DNA of 64,000 nucleotides from an uncultured Prevotellaceae bacterium (GCA_902774815.1 CACYJV010000001.1:124001-188000), one strand, 5' to 3'. Positions 53,148-62,391 are shown, counted from the stretch's first letter. Made by a program: numbers and translations. The notes: generated by a model not told the origin, from the letters alone.

Positions 53148-54215
53148 ATGAACATGAAGAAGGTATTAGCATTTTTCTTAGGATTGCTAGGGCTCGGCAC
53201 GAGCACGGCATGTAGCGGACAAAACTACGAGGATGCCGACGTGACGGCCTTTGCCGCATTGGCAGACAATCCCGACGTGCAGCTCCTTGACGTTCGCACG
53301 GCAGAAGAGTATGCCGAAGGCCACTTGGCCGGTGCGATGAATATCGACGTGAAGCAGACAACGTTCCACGACAAAGCCCTGGCGCAACTGGACCGAGGCA
53401 GGAAAGTGGCCGTCTACTGCCGTAGCGGGCGCCGCTCGGCCAATGCTGCTTCAATGCTGGCTGCCGATGGCTACACGGTGGTAAACCTGAAGGGAGGCAT
53501 CATGGAATGGCAGCAGAAGCGTCGCCCCGTAACGAAGGACATGACTGAGGTTGACGCCTTCCGCACAAAGAGTGGAAAGGTAGTGCGTATGCATGCGCTG
53601 ATGCACGCCAGTATCCGCATGGAGTTCGACGGCAAGGAAATCATGATAGACCCCGTCAGGCAATTGGGAAACCGTTCCGTTGACTATACGCAACTACCAA
53701 AGGCCGATTTCATCTTCGTGACACATGAACATGGCGACCACTTTGACAAGCAGGCACTGCTGCAACTCTCTGGCAGCAAGACGCAACTAGTGACGAACCG
53801 CCGGTGTGCTAACATGCTAGGCTATGGCCATGCCATGGCCAACGGTGACAGTCTGCTGCTGAACGAGGACATCAAACTGGAAGCGGTGCCGGCTTATAAC
53901 ACCACTGAGGGACACCTGCAATTCCATCCTAAAGGACGCGATAACGGTTACATATTGACGCTTGACGGGCTGCGAATCTACATCGCAGGCGACACGGAGG
54001 ACATCCCCGAAATGGGCCAATTGGGCGACATTGACATCGCTTTCCTGCCCTGCAACCAACCGTACACGATGACGACGGAGCAATTGGTGAAGGCTGCGAA
54101 AATGGTAAAGCCGCGTGTATTGTTCCCGTATCACTATGGTCAAACCAACGTCTTGGGCATTCCTCAGCAGCTGAACGAGGAAGGCATCGATGTACGCATC
54201 AGGCACTACGAGTGA
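53148..54215 (+). CDS. Rhodanese / metallo-beta-lactamase fusion lipoprotein
   Basis: A 355-residue two-domain protein. The N-terminus MNMKKVLAFFLGLLGLGTST is followed by AC, a lipoprotein-like or ordinary signal (TSTAC, Cys22). Residues 28-130 are a rhodanese domain with active-site Cys in VYCRSGRRS. Residues about 140-355 are an UlaG-type metallo-beta-lactamase domain with the metal motif THEHGDHFDK, a further ligand in IAGDTEDIPE, and PYHYGQT. Rhodaneses handle sulfane sulfur and some fused MBL proteins are persulfide dioxygenases, but the MBL type here is UlaG/L-ascorbate-lactonase-like, so sulfur chemistry is only a guess. First of three genes. Confidence 0.85.
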   Translation: MNMKKVLAFFLGLLGLGTSTACSGQNYEDADVTAFAALADNPDVQLLDVRTAEEYAEGHLAGAMNIDVKQTTFHDKALAQLDRGRKVAVYCRSGRRSANAASMLAADGYTVVNLKGGIMEWQQKRRPVTKDMTEVDAFRTKSGKVVRMHALMHASIRMEFDGKEIMIDPVRQLGNRSVDYTQLPKADFIFVTHEHGDHFDKQALLQLSGSKTQLVTNRRCANMLGYGHAMANGDSLLLNEDIKLEAVPAYNTTEGHLQFHPKGRDNGYILTLDGLRIYIAGDTEDIPEMGQLGDIDIAFLPCNQPYTMTTEQLVKAAKMVKPRVLFPYHYGQTNVLGIPQQLNEEGIDVRIRHYE

Positions 54216-54222
54216 TTGCCGC

Positions 54223-54948
54223 ATGGAGCTGAAAACTAATAACGACCCCATGGGGCAGGCCATTGCCGACTACTGGTCGACAGGCAAAGCTGACAGGCTG
54301 AGGGTGCTATCGCCATTGTTCGATGAGGACGAAATTCCCGTGCCCCTACTCTTCCGATCGTTCGAGGATATGCCTCTATTGGAACAGAAGGCTCTGCGTA
54401 TGACACGTGGCCGTACGTTGGACGTAGGTAGCGGTGCGGGTTGTCACGCTTTGTGGCTGCAGGAGCAAGGAATTGACGTGACAGCACTCGACATCTCATC
54501 CCTCGCGGTACAGACCATGCTCCAACGGGGACTGAGCAAAGTGGTGCAGGGCGATTTCTTCGACCTAGATGACGGCCCTTATGACACCATCCTAATGCTG
54601 ATGAATGGCATCGGTATTGTTGGTACCCTGAACCATATGCCCCGTTTCTTTGCACAACTGGACCGTCTGGTGGCACCACAAGGAAAGGTGCTGTGTGACT
54701 CGTCGGACATCTGCTACGTGTTCGAAAACGAGGAAGGTGTCGTGGAACTACCTGATGGCGATGGTTATTATGGCGAACTGACGTACGAGATGCGCTATCG
54801 CAAAACACGGGGAAAAAGTTTTCCGTGGCTCTACATTGATTTCGAAACACTGCAGGCCGTCAGCGCCGCCCACGGCTATCGGGCAGAGTTGCTCTGTAAA
54901 GGTCCTCATTACGACTATCTGGCATGCATCAGCAGGAACCAGAATTGA
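54223..54948 (+). CDS. Class I SAM-dependent methyltransferase
   Basis: A 241-residue protein with the SAM-binding glycine loop LDVGSGAGCHALWLQ, the acidic strand-2 end in VTALDISSLAV, and the DTILMLMNGIGIVGTL strand-4 region. No substrate domain is recognisable. ATG at 54223 (MELKTNNDPMGQAIADYW) lies 8 bases after the previous stop and is preferred over the upstream ATG at 54190, which overlaps it. Its 3' end overlaps the next gene by 25 bases. Confidence 0.82.
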   Translation: MELKTNNDPMGQAIADYWSTGKADRLRVLSPLFDEDEIPVPLLFRSFEDMPLLEQKALRMTRGRTLDVGSGAGCHALWLQEQGIDVTALDISSLAVQTMLQRGLSKVVQGDFFDLDDGPYDTILMLMNGIGIVGTLNHMPRFFAQLDRLVAPQGKVLCDSSDICYVFENEEGVVELPDGDGYYGELTYEMRYRKTRGKSFPWLYIDFETLQAVSAAHGYRAELLCKGPHYDYLACISRNQN

Positions 54949-55808
54949 AAAAGAATATTTTGAAAATAGAAGAAATCACATCGCTACAGGATGAACGCGT
55001 GCAAATGTTCAGCACGCTGACAGAGGCACAGCTGCGCAACCGGCTGGAGCCAGGCAAGGGCATCTTCATTGCCGAAAGCCCGAAGGTCATACGGGTGGCG
55101 TTGCAGGCTGGCTATGAACCCGTGGCGTTGCTCAGTGAGCGCAAGCACCTTGAAGGTGATGCCAAAGAAATTGCCGAGAGGTTGTCGGCTAAGGGCGTGC
55201 CTATCTACACGGGCGAACGCGATGTGCTGGCACAGTTGACTGGCTACACGCTAACGCGTGGCGTGCTCTGTGCCATGCGACGACCAAAGGAGCGTAGCAT
55301 TGCTGAAGTGACTGAAGGGGCACGCCGAGTGGTGATTATCGATGGTGTTGTTGACACGACGAACATCGGTGCTATCTTCCGTTCAGCGGCTGCATTGGGC
55401 ATCGATGCCGTACTGCTGACGCGCAACTCGTGCGACCCACTGAACAGGCGCGCCGTAAGGGTGTCTATGGGAACGGTTTTTCTAGTACCTTGGACGTGGA
55501 TAGATGTCGAAACAACAGCTGAAGGCGAGCAATATCACTACACCAACCAACTTCGACAGTTGGGGTTCAAAACAGTTGCAATGGCACTGAACGACAAAGC
55601 CATCCGTCTGGACAACGAACGGCTGAAGCAAGAAGGACGACTTGCCATCATTATGGGAACGGAAGGCGATGGTCTGCCCGCAGAAACGATTGCCGCTGCC
55701 GACTATGTGGTCATCATACCTATGGCACATGGCGTCGACTCACTGAACGTCGCAGCAGCATCGGCTGTCGCATTTTGGGAACTTCGATTTATTGATAAGA
55801 GTGAATAG
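54924..55808 (+). CDS. TrmH/SpoU family RNA 2'-O-methyltransferase
   Basis: A 294-residue SPOUT-class methyltransferase with an N-terminal substrate-binding part (about 1-115) and the trefoil-knot domain holding NIGAIFRSAAALG, IIMGTEGDGLP and IPMAHGVDSLNVAAASAVAFW, the three SpoU motifs. It would methylate ribose 2'-OH in tRNA or rRNA. The start overlaps the previous gene by 25 bases; another ATG later (55012) is possible but would cut the N-terminal domain. Confidence 0.9.
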   Translation: MHQQEPELKKNILKIEEITSLQDERVQMFSTLTEAQLRNRLEPGKGIFIAESPKVIRVALQAGYEPVALLSERKHLEGDAKEIAERLSAKGVPIYTGERDVLAQLTGYTLTRGVLCAMRRPKERSIAEVTEGARRVVIIDGVVDTTNIGAIFRSAAALGIDAVLLTRNSCDPLNRRAVRVSMGTVFLVPWTWIDVETTAEGEQYHYTNQLRQLGFKTVAMALNDKAIRLDNERLKQEGRLAIIMGTEGDGLPAETIAAADYVVIIPMAHGVDSLNVAAASAVAFWELRFIDKSE

Positions 55809-55915
55809 TGAAAAGCGAAGAGTGAATAGTTTATGATTACTCTAACTGTTGGGATTTCAATCGAAACCGCAGTTATCAAAGCAAATCATAAACTATTCAC
55901 TCTTCGCTTTTCACT
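55807..55915. terminator. 32-bp perfect inverted repeat between convergent genes
   Basis: The left arm 55807-55838 and right arm 55884-55915 are perfectly complementary over 32 bases (AGTGAAAAGCGAAGAGTGAA...), with a 45-base loop. Within each arm GTGAATAGT is repeated directly. The arms begin at the stop codon of the SpoU gene and end just before the stop of rprY. The stem is far longer than needed for a terminator, so the repeat may be a small mobile palindrome used as a bidirectional terminator. Confidence 0.6.
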
Positions 55916-55926
55916 CGTCACTAAGA

Positions 55927-56625
55927 TCAGTCTTCCTCGGGAGTAATGAGTTTATAACCCTTGCCGTGGATATTGATAATCTCAATCTGCGGATCGTCTT
56001 TCAGATGCTTGCGCAGCTTGGTGATATAGACATCCATAGAGCGGGCATTGAAATAGTTGTCATCAATCCAAATGGTCTTCAATGCGAAGTCGCGCTGCAG
56101 AATCTCATTGGCATGCGAGCAGAGCAGTGCCAACAGCTCGTTCTCCTTGGTGGTCAGCTTGGTCTGCTTCTCACCGATGGTAAGCAGTTGCTTCTGCGTA
56201 TCGAAAGTGAAGTTACCAATATGGTAGAGTGTCGACTCCTTGGTCTTCTTTCCACGAACGCGACGCAGGATTGCTTCAATACGGAAGACGAGTTCCTCCA
56301 TGGAGAAGGGCTTTGTGATGTAGTCGTCGGCACCGAGCTTGAAGCCTTCGACGATGTCCTCCTTCTGGTTCTTAGCGGTCAGGAAGATAACGGGCATTTC
56401 AGCATTGGACTGGCGAATTTCCTGAGCCAGCGTGAATCCGTCCTTTTTGGGCATCATCACGTCGAGGACGCAGATGTCGAACTTCGTACGCATGAAGGCC
56501 TTGAAGCCCAGATCGCCATCGGCGCACAATTCAGTAGCATAACCTTTGGCCTGCAGATACTCACGAAGCAGCATACCGAGGTTCTCGTCGTCCTCGCAAA
56601 GCAAGATTTTCAGTTTCTCATCCAT
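55927..56625 (-). CDS. rprY: Response regulator RprY (OmpR/PhoB family)
   Basis: A 232-residue two-domain regulator. The receiver domain has acidic pair EDD at 11-13, phosphoacceptor Asp55 in CVLDVMMPKKDG, Thr in FLTAK and Lys in DDYITKPF; the C-terminal winged helix contains RDFALKTIWIDDNYFNARSMDVYITKLRK. The sequence closely follows RprY of Bacteroides. The true start is MDEKLKILLCEDDEN at 56625. It follows its kinase gene rprX after 126 bases. Confidence 0.92.
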   Translation of the reverse strand: MDEKLKILLCEDDENLGMLLREYLQAKGYATELCADGDLGFKAFMRTKFDICVLDVMMPKKDGFTLAQEIRQSNAEMPVIFLTAKNQKEDIVEGFKLGADDYITKPFSMEELVFRIEAILRRVRGKKTKESTLYHIGNFTFDTQKQLLTIGEKQTKLTTKENELLALLCSHANEILQRDFALKTIWIDDNYFNARSMDVYITKLRKHLKDDPQIEIINIHGKGYKLITPEED

Positions 56626-56751
56626 TGTTGTCGTTTGACTCCCCCACCCCATGTAACGGTGTTGCCTTAGCTCAACCGAAAGGAGCGCGTCTGCCTTTTT
56701 GTGGGAGTTCTGATGGCAGCCTGTTGGGTTATTGATTTTTTATAATTATCT

Positions 56752-58317
56752 TTAGAAGCTTTCTTCCAATTTCGGTAGCTTAATAGTGAAGGTGGTACCT
56801 TTGCCATAATCGCTGTCCACCTTGATTTCGCCGTTATGCAGCTCGACGATGTTCTTCACGTAAGCCAGACCGAGACCGAATCCTTTCACATCGTGGACAT
56901 TGCCCGTATGGACACGATAGAACTTGTCGAACACTTTCTTAAGGTTCTCGCGCTTAATGCCGACACCTGTATCGCGAATGGAGAAATAGAGAGAGTCGTT
57001 ATCGTTCCACGTGTTCACGTAAATGTCGAGAGGCTCGTCTTGCTTGCGATATTTCACAGCGTTGTCGAACAGGTTGTTGATCATGTTCTGAAAGTGCATC
57101 TCGTCAACATAGATGGCCGAGTCGACAGCTTCTATCTGCGTGTAGATATGACCTCCCGTGTGCTCGACGCGCAGCGAGAAGGTGTTAGCAATATTTTCAA
57201 CCATTTCGTTGAGGTCAAGTTCCTTTTTCTTGAAGGTAGTGCTCTGACGGTCGAACATCGACATCTGCAGCACCTTATCGACCAGGAAGCGCAAGCGCTT
57301 GGACTCATCGAGGATGATACGCCCCAGATTATTATTCATCTGTTCTGTCTTCGCCACAGAATCGTCGCTCATCATCTGTGCAGCAAGCGAGATACTGGCA
57401 ATGGGTGTCTTCAGCTCGTGCGTCATGTTATTGATGAAGTCGTTCTTGATTTCTGAATAGCGCTTCTGTCGGAACACGAGGATGAGCGTGATGACAAACG
57501 TAATGAGCAGGACGATGGTAAAAATGATACTCGGAATCATGAATCGCACAGAAGAGAAGATGTACGAGTTCATTTCAGGGAAGTGAATCTTCACGACACC
57601 CATCTTCGACTGTGGGTCGTTGCGGAAGAGCACTTGTGAATAGGTATTCTCTTCGCCATCTTCCGTGTAGTCGGGACAGCGATACACCTCGCGTCCATCC
57701 TGCGTAGATACTGTGAAATGGTAAGGGATGTTGATGCCATTGTTCATCAACTCGTTTTTTAACGCAAGGTCGAACATCTTGAAGTTGATGCGTTCCTTCA
57801 AGGGCTTGTCGCTGGCCGAGTAGAGAATGGAATAGACCACCTCGTCAAGCAGTGCCTTTTGGTAGATGTAGCGACTTTTCATCACCTCCTGCATAGTCTT
57901 GTTGGCTTCGGAGATGGCACTCTTATCCTTGCGCAAGATCATGGCCTTCGGCATCTGCGAGGGCTTGGTCTCAATGGTCTTGAGCATGAACGAAGAGTAG
58001 ATAGTTCCATCCTTGCCCACCACGGAGTATTGGTGGCTATGCTGCATCGTGCCATCGGGCTGGCCGGAACGTGTGCCAAACGAGTCGACGCTGAAGGCCC
58101 GGCGCTCGGTTTCGTTGACGTCCTTTTCCAAATAGCGCAACGTCTCGTCCAGTTCCAGATTACGGCTGGCCTGATAGAGCGCGCGACTGACGGACTCCTC
58201 GAATTGCTCCTTCTTCATTTCAGCCATCTCGCGGATGTACTGGAGCTGGAGGAAGAGCAAAGCCAGGAACGAAACGCCCATGATGCTCGCTATGGTGAGG
58301 ATAGTTCTTTTCTTCAT
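56752..58317 (-). CDS. rprX: Sensor histidine kinase RprX
   Basis: A 521-residue membrane sensor kinase. Membrane helices at about 5-26 and 257-283 enclose a periplasmic sensor domain of 230 residues. The dimerisation helix holds the phosphoacceptor His300 in NNMTHELKTP; the ATPase has N-box FDNAVKY, G1 DTGVGIKREN and G2 GFGLGLAYVK. It pairs with RprY downstream. The -7 promoter box ends only five bases before the ATG, so its mRNA should be leaderless. Confidence 0.92.
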   Translation of the reverse strand: MKKRTILTIASIMGVSFLALLFLQLQYIREMAEMKKEQFEESVSRALYQASRNLELDETLRYLEKDVNETERRAFSVDSFGTRSGQPDGTMQHSHQYSVVGKDGTIYSSFMLKTIETKPSQMPKAMILRKDKSAISEANKTMQEVMKSRYIYQKALLDEVVYSILYSASDKPLKERINFKMFDLALKNELMNNGINIPYHFTVSTQDGREVYRCPDYTEDGEENTYSQVLFRNDPQSKMGVVKIHFPEMNSYIFSSVRFMIPSIIFTIVLLITFVITLILVFRQKRYSEIKNDFINNMTHELKTPIASISLAAQMMSDDSVAKTEQMNNNLGRIILDESKRLRFLVDKVLQMSMFDRQSTTFKKKELDLNEMVENIANTFSLRVEHTGGHIYTQIEAVDSAIYVDEMHFQNMINNLFDNAVKYRKQDEPLDIYVNTWNDNDSLYFSIRDTGVGIKRENLKKVFDKFYRVHTGNVHDVKGFGLGLAYVKNIVELHNGEIKVDSDYGKGTTFTIKLPKLEESF

Positions 58318-58322
58318 GTTGG

Positions 58323-58330
58323 CAAAGGTA
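58323..58330 (-). promoter_or_regulatory. rprX -7 element, predicted leaderless transcript
   Basis: TACCTTTG on the minus strand followed by CCAAC and the ATG at 58317. Confidence 0.6.
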
Positions 58331-58473
58331 GTGAAAAAAACGGCATCGGCATATCCGAAATGTTAAGAAATATCGATTGATTTAATTAAATTAACACAAA
58401 AATAGCGAGTTAATTAAAAATAGACAAGTAAGAAAGCGGAATGTTTGATGAAAGATGAAGGATGATGAGTGAT

Positions 58474-58510
58474 GAAAAAAAGGAAGCACCCGCTGATGCG
58501 AATGCTTCCC
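58474..58510 (-). terminator. EF-G2 gene terminator
   Basis: On the minus strand GGAAGCA (58503-58509) pairs with TGCTTCC (58482-58488) and is followed by eight T (58474-58481). Confidence 0.75.
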
Positions 58511-58535
58511 AATAGTCAATATTCTAATTCGATGA

Positions 58536-60695
58536 TTAGTCTTCCTCTTTCTCCTCAGCCTCGTGAGCAGCGATAAGAGCCTGCTGGATGTCGTTGGGAA
58601 CGAGTTCGTAGCTGGCAAATTTCGTGCTGAACGAAGCACGTCCACCAGTGAGCGAGCTCAGTGCGATGCAGTAGTTGGCAAGTTCCTTCTGCGGAATCTT
58701 AGCCGACAACTTCTGATAGCCACCCTCTGAATCCATACCCATGATGATGGCACGGCGTCCCTGCAGGTCGCTCATCACGTCGCCCATGTAGTCGGCGGGA
58801 ACGAGCACCTCAAGGTCGAAGATAGGCTCCAGCACCTTAGGACCAGCCTCCTTAAAGGCCATGGAGAAGGCGTTGCGGGCAGCCAGCATGAACGAAAGTT
58901 CATTGCTGTCCACGGGGTGCATCTTACCATCGTAAACAATGACACGCACGTCGCGAGCATACGAACCCGTGAGAGGTCCACGCTCCATACGCTCCATAAT
59001 ACCCTTCAGGATGGCAGGCATGAAGCGAGTATCAATGGCACCACCAACGACAGAGTTGATGAAGACAAGCTTGCCGCCCCACTCCAGGTCGATTTCTTCC
59101 TTGCCCTTGATGTTCATCTTGAACTCCTGACCGTTAATCTTGAACGATGTAGGATCAGGCATGCCCTCTGTGTAAGGCTCCAGGATGAGGTGCACCTCAC
59201 CAAACTGACCGCTACCACCCGACTGTTTCTTGTGACGATAGTCGGCACGTGCCATCTTCGAGATGGTCTCACGATAAGGAATCTTCGGCTCAACATACTC
59301 CACCTGAATCTTCTCATTGTTCTCCAGACGCCACTTCAACGTGCGCAGATGGAACTCGCCCTGACCATGAATAATGGTCTGGCGCAACTCCTTCGACTGC
59401 TCGACAACCCATGTAGGATCTTCCTGGCGCATCTTCAGCACGGCAGCCATCATCTTTTCCATTTCCGAAGAGTTGACAGCCTTGATGGCACGCGAATACT
59501 TGGAGTTAGGATACTTGATGAAGTCGAACTTCCACTCCACGTCCTTCGTGTTCAGCGTGTTGCCAGTCTTCACGTCCTTCAGTTTCACGGTGCAACCGAT
59601 GTCGCCAGCTCTCAGTTCGTCAACGGGCACACGGTTGGAACCAGCACAAGCGTAAAGCTGACCCATACGCTCCTTCGAGCCGCGGTCGATGTTGGTCAGG
59701 TCGTCGCCAGCCTTCACCGTTCCGCTCATCACCTTGAAGTAGCTTACCTCACCAATATGGGGCTCCATACCGGTCTTGAAGAAGAAGAGCGACGTGGGGC
59801 CTGCTGCGTCGGGAGCAATCTCCTCACCGGCACTGTTCTTCACCTTTGGCATATCGGTCACGAAAGGAACGACGTTGCCAAGGAATTCCATCAGGCGACG
59901 TACGCCCATGTCCTTGCCTGCGCAGACGCAGAAGACGGGGAAGATGGAGCGGGTGACCAAACCCTTGCGAATACCTTCGCGCAACTCGTCCTCAGTGAGT
60001 TCCATCGTGTCGAAGAACTTCTCCATCAGGGCGTCGTCGTTACCGGCAGCGGCCTCAACGAGTGCATCGTGCATTTCCTGAGCCTTGTCCATCAACTCGG
60101 CAGGAATATCCTCAATGATGGGAGCGCCGCCTTCGGGCTTCCACGAATATTTCTTCATCAGCAGCACGTCGATCACGGCATTGAAGCCAGGGCCTGTAGC
60201 TACGGGGAACTGCACGGGCACTACCTTAGAACCATAGATGTCCTTCAAGCTTGAGAGGATCACGTCGAAGTCGCAGTGCTCCTTGTCCAGCTGGTTGACG
60301 AGGAAGATAACAGGCTTCTGCAGTTTCTCGGTGTTGCGGAATGAGTTCATCGTGCCAACCTCGGGACCATAGGTACCATTGACAACGATCACTGCCTGGT
60401 CAGTCACGTTCAGGGCTGTGATAGCACCTCCAACGAAGTCGTCGGAACCCGGGCAATCGATGATGTTCAGCTTTTTGCCGTTCCACTCAGTGTGCAGGAC
60501 GGTTGAGAAAACCGAGTAGCCGTACTCCTGCTCCACGGGGAAATAGTCACTCACCGTGTTCTTTTGCTCTACGCTTCCACGGCGCTTGATCACGCCACTC
60601 TCAAAAAGCATTGCCTCGGCAAGAGTGGTCTTGCCGGAACCCGCACTGCCGATGAGTGCGATGTTCTTGATCTCGTTTGTCTGATAAACTTTCAT
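58536..60695 (-). CDS. fusA2: Elongation factor G paralogue EF-G2 (catalytic histidine replaced)
   Basis: A 719-residue EF-G-type protein with all five domains. The P-loop is GSAGSGKTT (16-24) rather than GHIDAGKTT, switch II is DCPGSDDF with Ser84 where translating GTPases have the catalytic His (DTPGH), and G4 is NQLDKE. Domains IV-V (SGGSGQFGEVHLILEPY; SDLQGRRAIIMGMD) are intact. The same changes mark the EF-G paralogue of Bacteroides thetaiotaomicron reported to promote translocation without GTP hydrolysis during carbon limitation. A role in starved cells is inferred from that. The leader is about 55 bases and A/T rich. Confidence 0.9.
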   Translation of the reverse strand: MKVYQTNEIKNIALIGSAGSGKTTLAEAMLFESGVIKRRGSVEQKNTVSDYFPVEQEYGYSVFSTVLHTEWNGKKLNIIDCPGSDDFVGGAITALNVTDQAVIVVNGTYGPEVGTMNSFRNTEKLQKPVIFLVNQLDKEHCDFDVILSSLKDIYGSKVVPVQFPVATGPGFNAVIDVLLMKKYSWKPEGGAPIIEDIPAELMDKAQEMHDALVEAAAGNDDALMEKFFDTMELTEDELREGIRKGLVTRSIFPVFCVCAGKDMGVRRLMEFLGNVVPFVTDMPKVKNSAGEEIAPDAAGPTSLFFFKTGMEPHIGEVSYFKVMSGTVKAGDDLTNIDRGSKERMGQLYACAGSNRVPVDELRAGDIGCTVKLKDVKTGNTLNTKDVEWKFDFIKYPNSKYSRAIKAVNSSEMEKMMAAVLKMRQEDPTWVVEQSKELRQTIIHGQGEFHLRTLKWRLENNEKIQVEYVEPKIPYRETISKMARADYRHKKQSGGSGQFGEVHLILEPYTEGMPDPTSFKINGQEFKMNIKGKEEIDLEWGGKLVFINSVVGGAIDTRFMPAILKGIMERMERGPLTGSYARDVRVIVYDGKMHPVDSNELSFMLAARNAFSMAFKEAGPKVLEPIFDLEVLVPADYMGDVMSDLQGRRAIIMGMDSEGGYQKLSAKIPQKELANYCIALSSLTGGRASFSTKFASYELVPNDIQQALIAAHEAEEKEED

Positions 60696-60749
60696 CTTTT
60701 TTTTGTTTAAGTTTTTAAGTTATTTTTTGTTATTTAAGATTTCAGCCGT

Positions 60750-60757
60750 CGAAATTA
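60750..60757 (-). promoter_or_regulatory. Possible -7 element of the EF-G2 gene
   Basis: TAATTTCG on the minus strand, a one-base departure from TAnnTTTG, 55 bases before the start. Confidence 0.35.
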
Positions 60758-60820
60758 CACATTTTTCGTGAAACAGCCAAAACTTTTTCTAAAAACCTTC
60801 TTTCTGTTATATCTTTTTAG

Positions 60821-60828
60821 TAATTTTG
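60821..60828 (+). promoter_or_regulatory. hemW -7 element
   Basis: TAATTTTG on the plus strand, 11 bases before the hemW ATG at 60840; the leader would be only a few bases. Confidence 0.5.
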
Positions 60829-60839
60829 CACCATTCGTC

Positions 60840-61976
60840 ATGGCTGGACTTTACATTCACATCCCCTTTTGCCGTAGCCGTTGTATCTACTGTGCATTCT
60901 ATTCCACTACGCTTTCCGATGAGTGGCAAGACCGCTATGTCGATGCCCTTTGCCGCGAAATGGACCTGCGGAGCACAATATCGGAAGACATAGCCACCAT
61001 CTATCTGGGCGGAGGCACGCCGTCACTGCTCTCAGAGGCCAACCTGCTGAAGCTCTTTACGCACATCAACGAGGTGTACGGGCTTGACCACGTGCAGGAA
61101 GTGACCATCGAATGTAACCCCGACGACATCACCGATGCGTTCTGTCACACGTTGCAGCTTCTGCCTGTCAACCGCGTCTCACTGGGGGCACAGACCTTCG
61201 ATGCCGAGCGACTCCGTTTTCTACAACGACGCCACACGGCACTCCAGGTGAATGAAGCCATCGACAGGCTGCGCCAAAATAGAATCGACAACATCAGCCT
61301 CGACCTAATGTTCGGTTTCCCAGAACAAACCACTGCGCAGTGGTCTGCCGACATCGACCATGCCCTGGCGCTACGGCCCGAGCACATCTCGGCCTATTCA
61401 CTCATGATCGAGGAAGGCACACCGCTTTTCAAGCGTATTGAAAAAGGAGAGTTGAGAATCGGAAAGAATGCCGAGGAGACATCGCGGCAGATGTATGAAC
61501 TGCTCACCGACCGACTTGCCAATGCCGGCTACGAACACTACGAGATTTCGAACTGGTCCCTGCCCGGTCATCGCTCACGCCACAACAGCAGCTATTGGAA
61601 CGACACCCCTTACATCGGGCTTGGTGCCGCCGCCCATAGCTACGACCTGAAGACGCGCTCGTGGAACACGGCCGATCTTCGCTCCTACGTGGAGGCCATC
61701 AACCTTGGACAAAGGCCCTACGAAAGCGAAGAAATTGACGAAGTAACCCACTATAACGACATCATAACCACGTCGTTACGTACACGTAAAGGACTGCTTT
61801 TCAGTGCTATACCCGAGCGTTTTCGCGGTTATCTGCTCAACAGTGCGCAACGAAGTATCCAGTCCGGACTGCTCGAAAAAAACACATTTGCCGACGACAC
61901 TGTGCTTTGCCTTACCCGCGAAGGACTCTTCGTCAGCGACGACGTCATGAGCGACCTCATCTTCGTCGATGAATAA
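60840..61976 (+). CDS. hemW: Radical-SAM protein HemW
   Basis: A 378-residue radical-SAM protein related to oxygen-independent coproporphyrinogen oxidase (HemN). The cluster ligands are Cys11, Cys15 and Cys18 (FCRSRCIYC); TIYLGGGTPSLL and the C-terminal HemN domain (RSRHNSSYWNDTPYIGLGAAAHSY) are present. It lacks the fourth cysteine and N-terminal extension of true HemN, fitting HemW, a heme chaperone. The open frame runs upstream to 60768, but MAGLYIHIPFCRSRC is the usual start and follows a promoter. Confidence 0.9.
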   Translation: MAGLYIHIPFCRSRCIYCAFYSTTLSDEWQDRYVDALCREMDLRSTISEDIATIYLGGGTPSLLSEANLLKLFTHINEVYGLDHVQEVTIECNPDDITDAFCHTLQLLPVNRVSLGAQTFDAERLRFLQRRHTALQVNEAIDRLRQNRIDNISLDLMFGFPEQTTAQWSADIDHALALRPEHISAYSLMIEEGTPLFKRIEKGELRIGKNAEETSRQMYELLTDRLANAGYEHYEISNWSLPGHRSRHNSSYWNDTPYIGLGAAAHSYDLKTRSWNTADLRSYVEAINLGQRPYESEEIDEVTHYNDIITTSLRTRKGLLFSAIPERFRGYLLNSAQRSIQSGLLEKNTFADDTVLCLTREGLFVSDDVMSDLIFVDE

Positions 61977-61995
61977 ACGCGCATAAGCTACGAGC

Positions 61996-62391
61996 CTATG
62001 CTCCAAAATCTCGCCTTGCCTGCTCTTTCACCTCTTCTTCGATTTCGCTCAAGGGGCGTGTTCCCGACAGCCACGATTTCACGGCTACGCAGGTAGCAAA
62101 GCTCACGATGGCAACGAGTGCCGAGAGAATCCAATTGAGAAGTTCCCGACCGAAAGGACTCCAGTCGAACACCAAGATGGCGGCCACCACGGGCAGCGCA
62201 AACAGCAGCCAATCGGCACCGGAATGCATCTTGTAGGAATCGATAGTTTCGCGATATTCCCTATTGGCATTGAGTAGGCGTTGCCGGTTGGTTGTCCAAT
62301 ATTGCTCGAAAGCGACTCTCTCAATGTCGGACGACTCTGCCATGGAGCTACCCGTTGCACTTCTAACGTCTTCTATCTTCATTGAATTCAT
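61996..62391 (-). CDS. Two-span inner-membrane protein (hypothetical)
   Basis: A 131-residue protein with a soluble helical N-terminus (about 20-60), two membrane helices (GADWLLFALPVVAAILVFDW and LLNWILSALVAIVSFATCVA) and a charged cytoplasmic end. Start at 62391 or the second Met at 62382. I do not recognise the family. It lies 62 bases downstream of the ABC permease gene on the same strand, where an ABC ATPase would often be found, but it has no ATP-binding motif. Confidence 0.6.
   Translation of the reverse strand: MNSMKIEDVRSATGSSMAESSDIERVAFEQYWTTNRQRLLNANREYRETIDSYKMHSGADWLLFALPVVAAILVFDWSPFGRELLNWILSALVAIVSFATCVAVKSWLSGTRPLSEIEEEVKEQARRDFGA

Noticed and set aside
58917-60254. Long plus-strand open frame of 445 codons
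   Set aside because: Lies wholly antisense to EF-G2, whose sequence is strongly conserved; the frame has no recognisable domain and no promoter.
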